From the NCBI RefSeq assembly GCF_900115695.1, contig NZ_FOXK01000013.1:106648-170647 (forward strand): a stretch of 64,000 nucleotides of DNA, in the 5' to 3' direction. Source of the DNA: Ectopseudomonas toyotomiensis. GTDB lineage: Bacteria; Pseudomonadota; Gammaproteobacteria; Pseudomonadales; Pseudomonadaceae. Every line of letters starts with the position of its first letter. Positions within the stretch are counted from its first letter, which is position 1. The notes under the pieces are model-generated. The model saw only the letters and a list, made by a program, of their open reading frames with translations, was not told the DNA's origin and ran no database searches. The position numbers and the translations under genes were made by a program. This document shows, one piece after another, positions 17,423-24,623 of the stretch.

Positions 17423-20400
17423 ATGTTCGAACGCATTATTCAGTTCGCTATCGAGCAGCGCATCATCGTGATGCTTGCCGTACTGGCTATGGCTGGCTTA
17501 GGTATTGCCAGCTACCAGAAGCTCCCCATAGACGCTGTACCTGATATCACCAACGTTCAGGTACAGATCAATACCGCAGCAGCAGGCTTCTCACCTCTAG
17601 AAACCGAGCAGCGCATTACCTTTCCGATCGAGACGGCCATGGCCGGCTTACCGCACCTCAAACAGACCAGATCGCTATCGCGCTCTGGTTTGTCGCAGGT
17701 GACTGTAATTTTCGAAGACGGCACGGATCTCTACTTTGCCCGCCAGCTCGTCAATGAGCGCCTGCAGGTTGCCCGCGAACAACTGCCAGAGGGGGCAGAG
17801 GCAATCATGGGCCCAATCTCAACAGGATTGGGTGAGATCTTCTTATGGACGGTCGAGGCTAGAGAGGGGGCGTTGAAGGAGGACGGCACGCCGTATACGC
17901 CCACCGACCTGCGGGTAATCCAGGATTGGATCATCAAGCCTCAGCTGCGCAATGTTCCAGGCGTGGCTGAGATCAACACCATCGGTGGCTTCGCGAAGGA
18001 ATACCAGATCGCCCCGGACCCCAAGCGTTTGGCCGCCTATAAGCTCACCTTGGGAGACTTGGTCACTGCGCTTGAACGCAACAATGCCAACGTTGGTGCT
18101 GGTTATATCGAGCGCAGTGGCGAGCAGCTGCTGATTCGGGCTCCCGGGCAGGTCGCCACTGCAGCGGACATCGCCAACATTGTAATTAGCAACGTCGACG
18201 GGACCTCCATTCGGGTCAGCCATATTGCGGATGTGCAGATTGGCCGAGAACTGCGTACTGGAGCTGCCACCGAAAACGGTCGCGAAGTTGTGCTCGGCAC
18301 GGTGTTCATGCTCATTGGCGAGAACAGTCGCAGCGTCTCGCAGGCAGTTGCCGCCAAGCTGGAGCAGATCAATCGATCGCTCCCAGATGGGGTAGTAGCC
18401 ATCACGGTCTACGACCGAACCGATCTGGTGGACAAGGCCATCGCTACGGTTAAGAAGAACCTCATCGAGGGCGCGATCCTGGTAATCGCCATCCTTTTCC
18501 TGTTCCTCGGCAATATTCGCGCAGCGATCATCACCGCGATGGTGATCCCGCTGTCGATGCTCTTCACCTTCACTGGGATGTTCACCAACAAGGTGAGCGC
18601 TAACCTGATGAGCCTCGGTGCTTTGGACTTCGGCATCATCGTTGATGGCGCGGTGGTCATTGTCGAGAACGCCATTCGCCGGCTGGCTCATGCGCAACAG
18701 CACCATGGCCGGATGCTTACCCGTTCCGAACGCTTGCATGAAGTGTTTGCCGCCTCGCGAGAGGCGCGCAGGGCCCTGATCTTCGGCCAGCTAATCATCA
18801 TGGTGGTCTACCTTCCGATCTTTGCGCTGACAGGGGTCGAAGGGAAGATGTTCCACCCCATGGCGTTCACTGTGGTGATTGCTCTGTTCGGGGCGATGAT
18901 TCTTTCCGTGACCTTTGTTCCAGCTGCAATTGCGCTCTTCATCACCGGCAAGGTCAAAGAGGAAGAGAACTTCGTTATGCGTGCCGCCCGCAAAGGCTAC
19001 GAGCCGGTACTGGGCTGGGTCATGGGCAACCGAACCGCAGTATTTGCCGGCGCAGTTACCTTGGTGGTGTTGTCCGGTGTATTGGCAGGTCGCATGGGCA
19101 GCGAGTTCATCCCTAGCCTCAGCGAGGGGGACTTTGCTTTGCAGGCATTGCGCGTACCAGGAACTAGCCTGACGCAGTCGGTGGAGATGCAGGCGCGCCT
19201 GGAAAAGAGACTGGTAGAGAAGGTGCCGGAGATCGAGAGGGTATTTGCCCGGACCGGTACCGCTGAGATCGCCTCTGACCCAATGCCGCCGAACATCTCG
19301 GATGCCTACGTCATGCTCAAGCCCAAGGACCAGTGGCCTGATCCGGACAAGTCGCGAGAAGAGTTGATAGCTGACCTGCAGCGTGTGAGTGCGGAAGTTC
19401 CAGGTAGCAACTACGAGCTTTCTCAACCCATCCAGTTGCGCTTCAACGAGCTGATTTCAGGTGTACGCAGTGACGTCGCGGTGAAGGTGTTTGGTGACGA
19501 TATGGGTGTGCTCAACAGCACTGCTGCTGAGATTGCGGAAACCTTGGAGAAAGTAGAGGGCGCTTCCGAGGTAAAGGTTGAGCAAACCACTGGGCTGCCC
19601 GTGCTAACCATCAACATTGATCGTGACAAGGCTGCTCGCTTTGGCCTGAACGTAGGCGATGTTCAAGACACTATCGCTTTCGCGGTAGGAGGCCAGCGTG
19701 CAGGCACCTTGTTCGATGGCGACCGTCGCTTTGACATGGTGGTGCGGCTCTCGGATCGGCTGCGTACGGATATCGAGGGCCTTTCGCGCCTGCTGATTCC
19801 AGTTCCTGCGCCATCAGGCGGAGCGGCAGAGCAGATATCGTTCATCTCACTATCAGAAGTCGCCAGCCTCGACCTCGTACTTGGCCCTAACCAAGTCAGC
19901 CGTGAGAACGGTAAACGCTTGGTGGTGGTCAGTGCCAACGTGCGAGGACGGGATATCGGATCCTTTGTTCAAGAGGCCAGCGATCGCCTGCTGCAGGATG
20001 TGAAGGTTCCGGCCGGATATTGGACCACCTGGGGTGGTCAGTTTGAGCAGCTGCAGTCAGCAGCCAAGCGGCTGCAGATCGTAGTCCCGGTCGCTCTGCT
20101 CTTGGTCTTCACCTTGCTCTTCATGATGTTCAATAACGTCAAGGATGGCCTGGTTGTGTTCACCGGCATTCCCTTCGCATTGACTGGCGGTGTACTAGCC
20201 CTTTGGCTGCGAGATATCCCCCTGTCCATCTCGGCTGGCGTCGGCTTCATTGCCTTGTCGGGCGTCGCGGTTCTGAACGGCTTGGTGATGATTTCCTTCA
20301 TCCGTAATCTGCGTGAGGAAGGAAGGACGCTGCACGAGGCAATCATTGAAGGTGCTCTGACTCGCTTGCGGCCGGTCTTGATGACAGCGTTGGTGGCGTC

Positions 20401-20611
20401 GCTGGGCTTTGTGCCAATGGCGCTGGCGACAGGTACCGGGGCCGAAGTTCAGCGACCTCTGGCATCAGTCGTCATCGGAGGGATTCTATCCTCCACCACC
20501 CTCACGCTCTTGGTACTGCCAGTGCTGTATCAGTGGGTACACCGACGGGATGAGGAAGAGGATGCTGAGTCGTCGGAAACCGATGGAGATGTAGCCTTGC
20601 ACAAGGGATGA
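17423..20611 (+). CDS. czcA: RND efflux transporter CzcA (HME family)
   Basis: 1,062 residues, full length for the family. The proton-relay motif DFGIIVDGAVVIVEN starts with D402 and places D408 and E415, exactly as in the characterised Cupriavidus CzcA (Zn/Co/Cd type, HME-RND1). Two halves each carry a large periplasmic loop, and the usual twelve transmembrane helices can be discerned. It works with CzcB and CzcC to expel Zn, Cd and Co from periplasm or cytoplasm to the outside. Confidence 0.94.
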   Translation: MFERIIQFAIEQRIIVMLAVLAMAGLGIASYQKLPIDAVPDITNVQVQINTAAAGFSPLETEQRITFPIETAMAGLPHLKQTRSLSRSGLSQVTVIFEDGTDLYFARQLVNERLQVAREQLPEGAEAIMGPISTGLGEIFLWTVEAREGALKEDGTPYTPTDLRVIQDWIIKPQLRNVPGVAEINTIGGFAKEYQIAPDPKRLAAYKLTLGDLVTALERNNANVGAGYIERSGEQLLIRAPGQVATAADIANIVISNVDGTSIRVSHIADVQIGRELRTGAATENGREVVLGTVFMLIGENSRSVSQAVAAKLEQINRSLPDGVVAITVYDRTDLVDKAIATVKKNLIEGAILVIAILFLFLGNIRAAIITAMVIPLSMLFTFTGMFTNKVSANLMSLGALDFGIIVDGAVVIVENAIRRLAHAQQHHGRMLTRSERLHEVFAASREARRALIFGQLIIMVVYLPIFALTGVEGKMFHPMAFTVVIALFGAMILSVTFVPAAIALFITGKVKEEENFVMRAARKGYEPVLGWVMGNRTAVFAGAVTLVVLSGVLAGRMGSEFIPSLSEGDFALQALRVPGTSLTQSVEMQARLEKRLVEKVPEIERVFARTGTAEIASDPMPPNISDAYVMLKPKDQWPDPDKSREELIADLQRVSAEVPGSNYELSQPIQLRFNELISGVRSDVAVKVFGDDMGVLNSTAAEIAETLEKVEGASEVKVEQTTGLPVLTINIDRDKAARFGLNVGDVQDTIAFAVGGQRAGTLFDGDRRFDMVVRLSDRLRTDIEGLSRLLIPVPAPSGGAAEQISFISLSEVASLDLVLGPNQVSRENGKRLVVVSANVRGRDIGSFVQEASDRLLQDVKVPAGYWTTWGGQFEQLQSAAKRLQIVVPVALLLVFTLLFMMFNNVKDGLVVFTGIPFALTGGVLALWLRDIPLSISAGVGFIALSGVAVLNGLVMISFIRNLREEGRTLHEAIIEGALTRLRPVLMTALVASLGFVPMALATGTGAEVQRPLASVVIGGILSSTTLTLLVLPVLYQWVHRRDEEEDAESSETDGDVALHKG

Positions 20612-20689
20612 CGTCACTCAAATGAACCAGGTGGTCCGTGCCCCAGGCGGTATGGACCACCGCATGGTCAACCCACCTTCGCTTTCGTA

Positions 20690-20905
20690 ATCTCATCGAG
20701 AGCCATTTTGCGCAGGACTCCTGGGCCGAACTTCTGCAGCAGCTAGCCGTTCAAGAGCGCGGGCGCACCTGAAACACCAATCCCCAATACAGCCTGCAAT
20801 CGGCTTCGAGCATGTCATCGATGTCAGATGAGCTCGTCTCAGCCGTGGTCTGCTCCACATCTAGACCCGCTGCAACCGCCCAAATCTTTAGTCTTCTCGC
20901 ATCGG
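20690..20905 (-). pseudogene. Decayed thioredoxin-fold (redox-active disulfide-like) protein remnant
   Basis: On the minus strand, two adjoining frames read KIWAVAAGLDVEQTT...SDIDDMLEA (right part) and LGIGVSGAPALLNG-stop-LLQKFGPGVLRKM...DEITKAKVG (left part). This order, with GxGVxGxPALLxNG in the place where small thioredoxin-like proteins have the cis-Pro loop, suggests a broken gene with one frameshift and one internal TAG. No CxxC was found, as the N-terminus is replaced by IS3 sequence. This is a weak call from pattern alone. Confidence 0.3.
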
Positions 20906-20984
20906 ATCGTCAAACCAATCAGGTTGGGCTGCCCAGGAAGATTCAAACATTTCTGGGTATGCATCTGCCCCATCTATTGCATCC

Positions 20985-21655
20985 AGCGCAAGGCGTAATC
21001 CGTCAGGTAGGCAGCACATCAGCCTCCGCTTGCCCTTGGCTGGCATATCCATGCTCCGGCAACCATTCCGTTTTCAGGCTTCTGAAAAACGCTCCATCGG
21101 CGCGTTATCCCAGCAGTTACCGCGGCGGCTCATGCACTGCTTGATACGGTAGCGCCAGAGCATCTGGCGAAATTCAATGCTGGTGTAGTGGCAACCCTGG
21201 TCAGAGTGAAACATTAGCTGCTGCGGGCAACCTCGGGACTCGTAGGCCACGCGTAACGCGCGTGTCGTGAGCTGCGAGTCAGGTCGATTGGGCAGTGCCC
21301 AACCGACGATGCGGCGCGCATACAAATCCATGACTGCTGCCAGGTAGATCCAACGATTACCCGCCCAGATGTATGTCACATCACCGCACCACACTTGGTA
21401 GGGGCTGCTCACTGTGAACTGCCGATCCAGTGTGTTGGCCGCAATGGCACCTTCACCATCGGCCTTGCGGTGGCGATGCTTGCGACATTGCCAGCTGTAT
21501 AGCCTGGCTTCTTTCATCAGACGTCCAGCCAGAAAGTGACCAACCTGCACACCCTGTATTCGCAGCGCTGCCGATAATGTTCTGGCTCCTGCGGAACCAC
21601 GACTTTGGGCGAAGCTTAACGCCTTATCGGGGTGTCCAGAATCATTGAGCCACAA
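20985..21655 (-). mobile_element. IS3-family remnant, internally deleted
   Basis: A 3' piece of an IS3-type orfB joined directly to what looks like the IS outer end (GTGGCTCAATGATTCTGGAC on the minus strand near 21635-21654). orfA and the start of orfB are missing. The right boundary of the deletion is near 21630; the left end has no matching inverted repeat. Confidence 0.6.
21074..21655 (-). pseudogene. IS3-family transposase OrfB fragment with frameshift
   Basis: 193 codons: part of an integrase-core transposase with GDVTYIWAGNRW, HSDQGCHYTS and SRRGNCWDNAPMERF, that is, the D, D and E of the DDE triad. It stops early because the run after CG has five T's where six are needed; restoring one T gives MERFFRSLKTEWLPEHGYASQGQAEADVL, the normal continuation. 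The N-terminal HTH half is deleted. Certainly inactive. Confidence 0.75.
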
Positions 21656-21662
21656 CAGGGAT

Positions 21663-21686
21663 AAAAAAGCGCCCTAGGAAGGGCGC
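21663..21686 (-). terminator. Rho-independent terminator
   Basis: Minus strand GCGCCC-TTCCTA-GGGCGC followed by TTTTTT, 69 bases past the stop of the 21755-21982 gene. Confidence 0.85.
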
Positions 21687-21754
21687 AAAGTGTACACATC
21701 TTTCCAAAGGAGCTCGTGGAGCCTTTAGAGGTGAACTCGGCAGGGAAAAGGCTA
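21663..21754 (-). ncRNA. Structured 3' RNA element, copy A (conserved GCUCCUUUGG)
   Basis: Downstream of the small gene at 21755-21982, the minus strand carries a CUCCACGAGCUCCUUUGG segment (ccaaaggagc on plus at 21704-21713) and then a strong terminator. The same arrangement recurs at 22200-22292 and 35540-35613 with the 10-mer GCUCCUUUGG unchanged while flanks vary. That is the pattern of a conserved 3'UTR-derived small RNA or a regulatory loop. Function not shown. Confidence 0.4.
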
Positions 21755-21982
21755 TCAGCGTTCGTTTGCTGTATTTTTATCTTGGGCTGTATCTTTCTTA
21801 GTGCTGCTATTTTTCTGGCTTTCTGCTTGTGCCGCCTGGTTGTCTTTTTCGTAAATCTTTTTCTGATTCTCTTTGAATCGCTTTACCATTTCGTGACGGT
21901 TATGGCTATCACCTCGCGCAAGCACGGGAGCTGTAACGCTGAGGGCAAGAATTCCAATAAGTGCTGCATGTGCAATCTTCAT
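21755..21982 (-). CDS. Small secreted charged protein, tandem copy 1
   Basis: 75 residues, starting MKIAHAALIGILALSVTAPVLARG (signal peptide), then a very hydrophilic tail (MVKRFKENQKKIYEKDNQAAQAESQKN) ending TANER. It is paralogous to 22293-22520: the signal peptide, the RFxENQxKIxxKDNxAxQxESQK core, the upstream box and the terminator are all shared. The start at 21982 gives a normal signal peptide. I do not recognise the family; the position in a metal island and a CopR/CzcR-type box suggest a metal-induced periplasmic protein. Confidence 0.6.
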   Translation of the reverse strand: MKIAHAALIGILALSVTAPVLARGDSHNRHEMVKRFKENQKKIYEKDNQAAQAESQKNSSTKKDTAQDKNTANER

Positions 21983-22081
21983 AAGCTGGGTCTCTCTCAG
22001 TTGGTGATGAGCTATTGGGTTTCGCTCTTTGAACACGCCTAAATCTTAGAAAGATGAAACTAACCGGAGCGTGAGCTCAAA

Positions 22082-22096
22082 ATTAAAATGTTGACA
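22082..22096 (-). promoter_or_regulatory. Degenerate CopR/CzcR-type box, tandem copy 1
   Basis: Minus strand TGTCAACATTTTAAT then TTTGAGCTCA, 100 bases upstream of the ATG at 21982. It lacks the G of TGTAAT, so it is weaker than the copy at 22620. Confidence 0.4.
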
Positions 22097-22199
22097 TCCA
22101 GGACTATAAAGAACGGGCAGATCTGGCTGAACCTACAACTGACCCTCAAGTAAATGCAGGAGCTCTCATGGTCGCGCGCCATGATGACAAAGAAATGCA

Positions 22200-22292
22200 T
22201 AAAAAAAGCGCCCTTAAAGGGCGCTTAGGGTACACCTCTTTCCAAAGGAGCTCGTGGAGCTTCTAGAGGTGGACTCGGTAGGGGAAAAACAA
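22200..22292 (-). ncRNA. Structured 3' RNA element, copy B (conserved GCUCCUUUGG)
   Basis: Minus strand after the stop at 22293: the AGCUCCACGAGCUCCUUUGG segment (plus ccaaaggagc at 22242-22251), GUGUACCC and an intrinsic terminator. It is nearly identical to copy A over about 50 bases, as expected from tandem duplication, but the terminator stem and loop differ while the pairing is kept. Confidence 0.4.
22201..22226 (-). terminator. Rho-independent terminator
   Basis: Minus strand AAGCGCCCTTTAAGGGCGCTT followed by TTTTT, so the stem is close to a perfect palindrome (AGCGCCC / GGGCGCT) with a T-run on its 3' side. Confidence 0.85.
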
Positions 22293-22520
22293 TCAGTCTT
22301 CGTTGGTTGTGTTGTTGCTTTTGGCGGCGTCTTCTTCAGTAACTCCACTTTTCTGGCTTTCTACTTGAAATGCCTTGTTGTCTTTCCCGTGAATTTTTTC
22401 TTGGTTTTCCCGAAATTTTTTCACCGCTTCCAAAGAGCGGCCGTAGCCATCTTCTGCAAGTGCAGAAGTAGCAGTACCGAGTGCGAGAATTCCAATAAGT
22501 GCAATATTTGCGATCTTCAT
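22293..22520 (-). CDS. Small secreted charged protein, tandem copy 2
   Basis: 75 residues: signal peptide MKIANIALIGILALGTATSALA, then EDGYGRSLEAVKKFRENQEKIHGKDNKAFQVESQKSG and an acidic/Asn end (NNTTNED). It is the same length as copy 1, and the two proteins diverge most after residue 55, so both may still be selected. It is transcribed leftwards with the box at 22620-22634 and its own terminator. No known domain recognised. Confidence 0.6.
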   Translation of the reverse strand: MKIANIALIGILALGTATSALAEDGYGRSLEAVKKFRENQEKIHGKDNKAFQVESQKSGVTEEDAAKSNNTTNED

Positions 22521-22619
22521 AAATCAGGCCTCGTTCAGTTTGTAATGAGCTATTTGCTTGCGCTCTGTGAAGATGCCTAGATTTTACGAAAATGAAGCTA
22601 ACGGCAGCATGAGCTCAAA

Positions 22620-22634
22620 ATTACAATATTGACA
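22620..22634 (-). promoter_or_regulatory. Putative CopR/CzcR-type box, tandem copy 2
   Basis: Minus strand TGTCAATATTGTAAT then TTTGAGCTCA, 100 bases upstream of the ATG at 22520: the same spacing as in copy 1. Confidence 0.55.
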
Positions 22635-22648
22635 TGCAGCGCTAGAGA

Positions 22649-22672
22649 GAGCGGGCAAGTAGTTGCCCGCTC
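22649..22672. terminator. Hairpin after oprD
   Basis: GAGCGGGCAA / TTGCCCGCTC with a 4-base loop, 10 bases after the leftward oprD stop (22683). There is no T-tract on the minus side; a partial one lies on the plus side. Confidence 0.6.
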
Positions 22673-22682
22673 CACTTTCTAG

Positions 22683-24008
22683 TCAGAGCACTTCCAGTGG
22701 GTACTCGACAATCAGGCGAACTTCATCCAGATCGGACTCGTAGTCGGTCGCACGAGTGGTCATCTGGCGAACGCGGAAGGACATATCCTTCAGCGAGCCA
22801 GACTGAACTACGTACTTCGCTTCGATGTTTCGCTCCCAGCGCTTCTGATCGGTCAGCGGGTTGCCGTTTTCATCACGACGCATGTACACGTTGTTCGCAT
22901 CGGAGTAGTCGGCGTCGGTACCGAAGGCGTAGCGGGTCATGAAGCTCAGGCCAGGGACACCGAAGGTGGCCATGTCGAGATCGTAGCGAAGCATCCAGGA
23001 ACGCTCATTCGGGGAGTTGAAGTCGCTGTACTGGATCGAGTTATCGAGGAAGATCGAGTCAGACTGACGCAGATAGTCGAAGTCATCGTCGCCGTTGTTG
23101 CGCTGATGAGACAACGCCAGGGAGTGGGCACCGAACTTCACACCGACCTTGCCGCTGTAGATGTCGTTGTCGAACTCGCCCAGCAGCTTCTGCCCCTGGT
23201 CAACGGCTTTGTAGTAGTTCAGGCCGCCGAACAACGAGACGCTCTCAGAAAGCGGGTGGCTCCAGGACATGCCGGCATAGTGCTGATTCCAGGCATCTTC
23301 CAGGCGGCTGGTGTAAAGGCTAAACGCCAGGTTGTCATTCAGGGTGTAGTCGCCGCCAAAGTAGGCCGCCCAAGGTGCATCCACGCCGCCGGCGTAGAAG
23401 GTGGCGAAGTCTTCGCTCATGCCACTCTGCTGCGGTTGGCTCATCGCATGAACTCGACCACCCTGCAGGGTCAGACCATCAACGCTGTTATTGACGACGG
23501 TGACACCCTTGAAGGTTTCCGGAAGGAGGCGAGAGTCACCATAGTGAAGAACCGGGGTCATCGGGAACACATCGCCGGCCTTAATGACCGTATCGAAGAG
23601 CTGAGCTTTTACAGCTCCGCCCAGCTTGGAGTACTCGTCTTCCGCTTCCCCATCGCTGTTCACGGGAAGCAGGTTGATGCTGCCGCCAGGGCCAAAGCGA
23701 CCATCACCGGTATCCAGTTTGATGCCCAGCATGGCGAACGCGTCGATACCCACCCCGACGGTTCCCTCGGTAAAGCCGGACTCAAAGTTCACCATGACGC
23801 CATGCGCCCATGCTTCGGAATAGCCATTTCCAGTTGAGCTGGACTGACCATCTCGGAAGTCACGGTTCATGTAGAAATTTCGATTGAGGATATTAAGGCT
23901 GCTTCCTTCAACGAAACCCTCGCCTTTTGTTTCCTCAGCAGTGGCCACCATGGGGCTGATTCCAATGATTGCCGAAAATACTGCAAGAGATAATTTGGTC
24001 TTGCTCAT
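22683..24008 (-). CDS. OprD-family outer-membrane porin
   Basis: 441 residues. Signal peptide MSKTKLSLAVFSAIIGISPMVATA, then GEGFVEGSSLNILNRNFYMNRDFRDG, the usual OprD N-terminal motif, and a C-terminal strand ending LDEVRLIVEYPLEVL. The ATG at 24008 is used because AAAGGAGC lies 6 bases upstream and the longer frame would add no signal. It is highly similar throughout to the porin at 35650, and less so to the broken porin at 8133. A box at 24146-24160 suggests control by the CopR/CzcR regulators, which in P. aeruginosa are known to affect oprD. Confidence 0.9.
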   Translation of the reverse strand: MSKTKLSLAVFSAIIGISPMVATAEETKGEGFVEGSSLNILNRNFYMNRDFRDGQSSSTGNGYSEAWAHGVMVNFESGFTEGTVGVGIDAFAMLGIKLDTGDGRFGPGGSINLLPVNSDGEAEDEYSKLGGAVKAQLFDTVIKAGDVFPMTPVLHYGDSRLLPETFKGVTVVNNSVDGLTLQGGRVHAMSQPQQSGMSEDFATFYAGGVDAPWAAYFGGDYTLNDNLAFSLYTSRLEDAWNQHYAGMSWSHPLSESVSLFGGLNYYKAVDQGQKLLGEFDNDIYSGKVGVKFGAHSLALSHQRNNGDDDFDYLRQSDSIFLDNSIQYSDFNSPNERSWMLRYDLDMATFGVPGLSFMTRYAFGTDADYSDANNVYMRRDENGNPLTDQKRWERNIEAKYVVQSGSLKDMSFRVRQMTTRATDYESDLDEVRLIVEYPLEVL

Positions 24009-24145
24009 TAATTGCTCCTTTATTCTTGGCAGAATTGGATATTTGCCATGACTGTTCTTGTAGGTATTGAGCCCCGGTGCGAGAGCAGCCAGAGGCGGTC
24101 GCACCTATCGTTGCAAGCCGTAGATAACTTGAAGATGATTGGAAA

Positions 24146-24160
24146 ATTACAATTTTGTAA
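24146..24160 (-). promoter_or_regulatory. Putative CopR/CzcR-type box before oprD
   Basis: Minus strand TTACAAAATTGTAAT (then TTTCC), 138 bases upstream of the ATG at 24008. With one more base it forms a near-perfect inverted repeat ATTACAA-N2-TTGTAAT. Confidence 0.6.
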
Positions 24161-24223
24161 TCTTCGAAAAGATGAGGGATGAGCTGCTTAATTTGACATT
24201 TTTTGCACAAACGACACCCAGCG

Positions 24224-24242
24224 GCGCACTCGAATGGTGCGC
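24224..24242. terminator. Hairpin after DUF3703 gene
   Basis: GCGCAC / GTGCGC with a 7-base loop, 25 bases after the leftward stop at 24267. Short stem and no clear T-run, so weak. Confidence 0.35.
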
Positions 24243-24266
24243 AGGGTCGAGGGAGTCAGTTCTGGT

Positions 24267-24611
24267 TTAGTTACCGTTTGCGAGGAGCTGCTGCAGATCT
24301 TCTGGGACGGTCATGGGGAGGAATGCGCTAACTCGTGCACGCCCAGTATTGCCAATGGGGACCCAGATGCGTGAGAAAAGTAGTGCAGCCACTATGCGAG
24401 GTATTTGCCCAAGGACCTCCCGATAGTTCTTGGTCTGCAGGCCTAGGCGTAGCATCAGCCAATGTGACTTTGCATGCAGGTAGGGATGCCGTTGAGTCAG
24501 GATGTGGGCGCGCTCTAACCACTCAAATGCTCTACCAGGCTGCTTCAGCCGCAGGTTCGTATCGGCTTGCGCAAAGGCCTCTGCAATTGCTGATTTCAAT
24601 TGAGATTGCAT
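24267..24611 (-). CDS. DUF3703 protein
   Basis: 114 residues, MQSQLKSAIAEAFAQADTNLRLKQPGRAFEWLERAHILTQRHP..., matching the DUF3703 family (helical, AxxxLxxGxxxxAFxxLERAHILGQ type). It starts 12 bases after cadA stops, so both are co-transcribed. DUF3703 genes are often neighbours of Cd/Hg/Cu resistance genes in Pseudomonas, but no biochemical role is known to me. Confidence 0.75.
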   Translation of the reverse strand: MQSQLKSAIAEAFAQADTNLRLKQPGRAFEWLERAHILTQRHPYLHAKSHWLMLRLGLQTKNYREVLGQIPRIVAALLFSRIWVPIGNTGRARVSAFLPMTVPEDLQQLLANGN

Positions 24612-24623
24612 GGCTACCTCCCA

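Noticed and set aside
17843..19426. Two long antisense frames inside czcA
   Set aside because: They are shadows of a GC-rich coding gene with no recognisable domain.
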